Assembly (NCBI RefSeq): GCF_944384765.1
Contig: NZ_CALWUM010000018.1
Coordinates: forward strand, 1 to 42,218
Source: an uncultured Agathobaculum sp.
GTDB taxonomy: Bacteria > Bacillota > Clostridia > Oscillospirales > Butyricicoccaceae
DNA: 42,218 nucleotides
Direction of reading: 5' to 3'
The position numbers were made by a program, and so were the translations under genes. Shown piece by piece: positions 41,911 to 42,218 of the stretch. The notes under the pieces are model-generated. The model did no database searches. It saw nothing but the letters and a program-made list of their open reading frames with translations, and was not told where the DNA came from. Position 1 is the first letter of the stretch, and every line of letters begins with the position of its first letter.

Positions 41911-42218
41911 CATCTGCAATGAAGGCATGACAAGAAAGCTGATATTCCAATCCGCTTGAAAAGAGGCTGTTCAAAGCACAAAAATTTTGCTGTAAGCGAA
42001 GCTAACCGCGTGTTTAGCAATCATCTTTCGAGGCATGCTTCTACTAGGGCGAACAGGAGAAACATGCTTACGAATAAGAGCTTCAACATCTGGTGGAGAT
42101 ACATTGATAGAAGGAAATGCAGCTGTCTGGGACAGACAGCTGGTAAACGATAAACCATGCGTACCTTGTCAGGGATCTACAGATATAGGACAATAAACTC
42201 ACATGAAAAAGTTGAATT
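41911..42218. other. right end of the window, no gene recognised
   Basis: Contains a 9-bp hairpin CAGCTGTCT/AGACAGCTG (42120-42128 with 42134-42142). A 65-codon open frame (41956-42153) shows no family resemblance and has no convincing ribosome site, so it is left uncalled. Any gene may begin beyond the window. Confidence 0.4.

Noticed and set aside
41956..42153. 65-codon frame at the right end
   Set aside because: No convincing ribosome site or recognisable family; left as unexplained sequence.

Overview
The window looks like chromosome from a GC-rich anaerobic Firmicute of the class Clostridia, probably an Oscillospirales/Butyricicoccaceae-type gut bacterium (inference). The grounds are an L27 with the Firmicutes N-terminal extension next to its processing protease Prp, the ylxM-ffh-rpsP-ylqC-rimM-trmD order, the ymfF-ymfH M16 pair, and many sigma-A promoters with 17-bp spacing. 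No taxon search could be run.

Layout. 1-1300 (minus strand): rplU-prp-rpmA with promoter and terminator. 1333-2731: a membrane coiled-coil protein and rpiA, divergent from an AraC regulator and a Gfo/Idh/MocA oxidoreductase (2932-4991). 5070-8833 (minus): the SRP/16S-processing operon ylxM-ffh-rpsP-khpA(ylqC)-[five hairpins]-rimM-trmD. 9123-13534 (plus): ymfF-ymfH-lgt-folD. 13634-21127 (minus): tyrA, a small unknown, a VanZ-like protein, nadE, a lipoprotein, an NSS symporter and an aromatic-acid-exporter-like protein. The last two are each followed at their stop codon by one copy of a 160-167-bp MITE-like element. 21259-22068: proC, followed directly by an IS200/IS605-type element (about 22070-24660) with an RHH gene, Y1 transposase tnpA, a TnpB without zinc-ribbon cysteines, and a candidate omega RNA. 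24748-29762 (plus): acidic membrane protein, radical SAM protein, phospholipase-C-like protein, secA. 29809-35864 (minus): prmC, a DUF1385 protein, a histidine kinase and response regulator separated by about 600 bp of palindromic repeats with a DnaA-box pair, and a lipoprotein.

From about 36.06 kb the character changes. A broken 5' half of tRNA-Leu(UAG) sits under a strong promoter, followed by an intact tRNA-Leu(UAG). Then come an AT-rich zinc-ribbon protein gene and an M20 amidohydrolase/transporter/YheO-type regulator cassette. That cassette is flanked by directly repeated fragments of an S-layer-homology (SLH) gene. This part has the look of an accessory island at a tRNA gene.

How it fits together: most of the window is housekeeping (translation, SRP/Sec export, lipoprotein modification, folate, NAD, proline and tyrosine synthesis). 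The unusual material is the zinc-ribbon-less TnpB element with its putative guide RNA, two MITE-like families, an interspersed REP/BIME-like palindrome family, and the tRNA-associated island with a compact two-palindrome operator region. No CRISPR array and no rRNA were seen.
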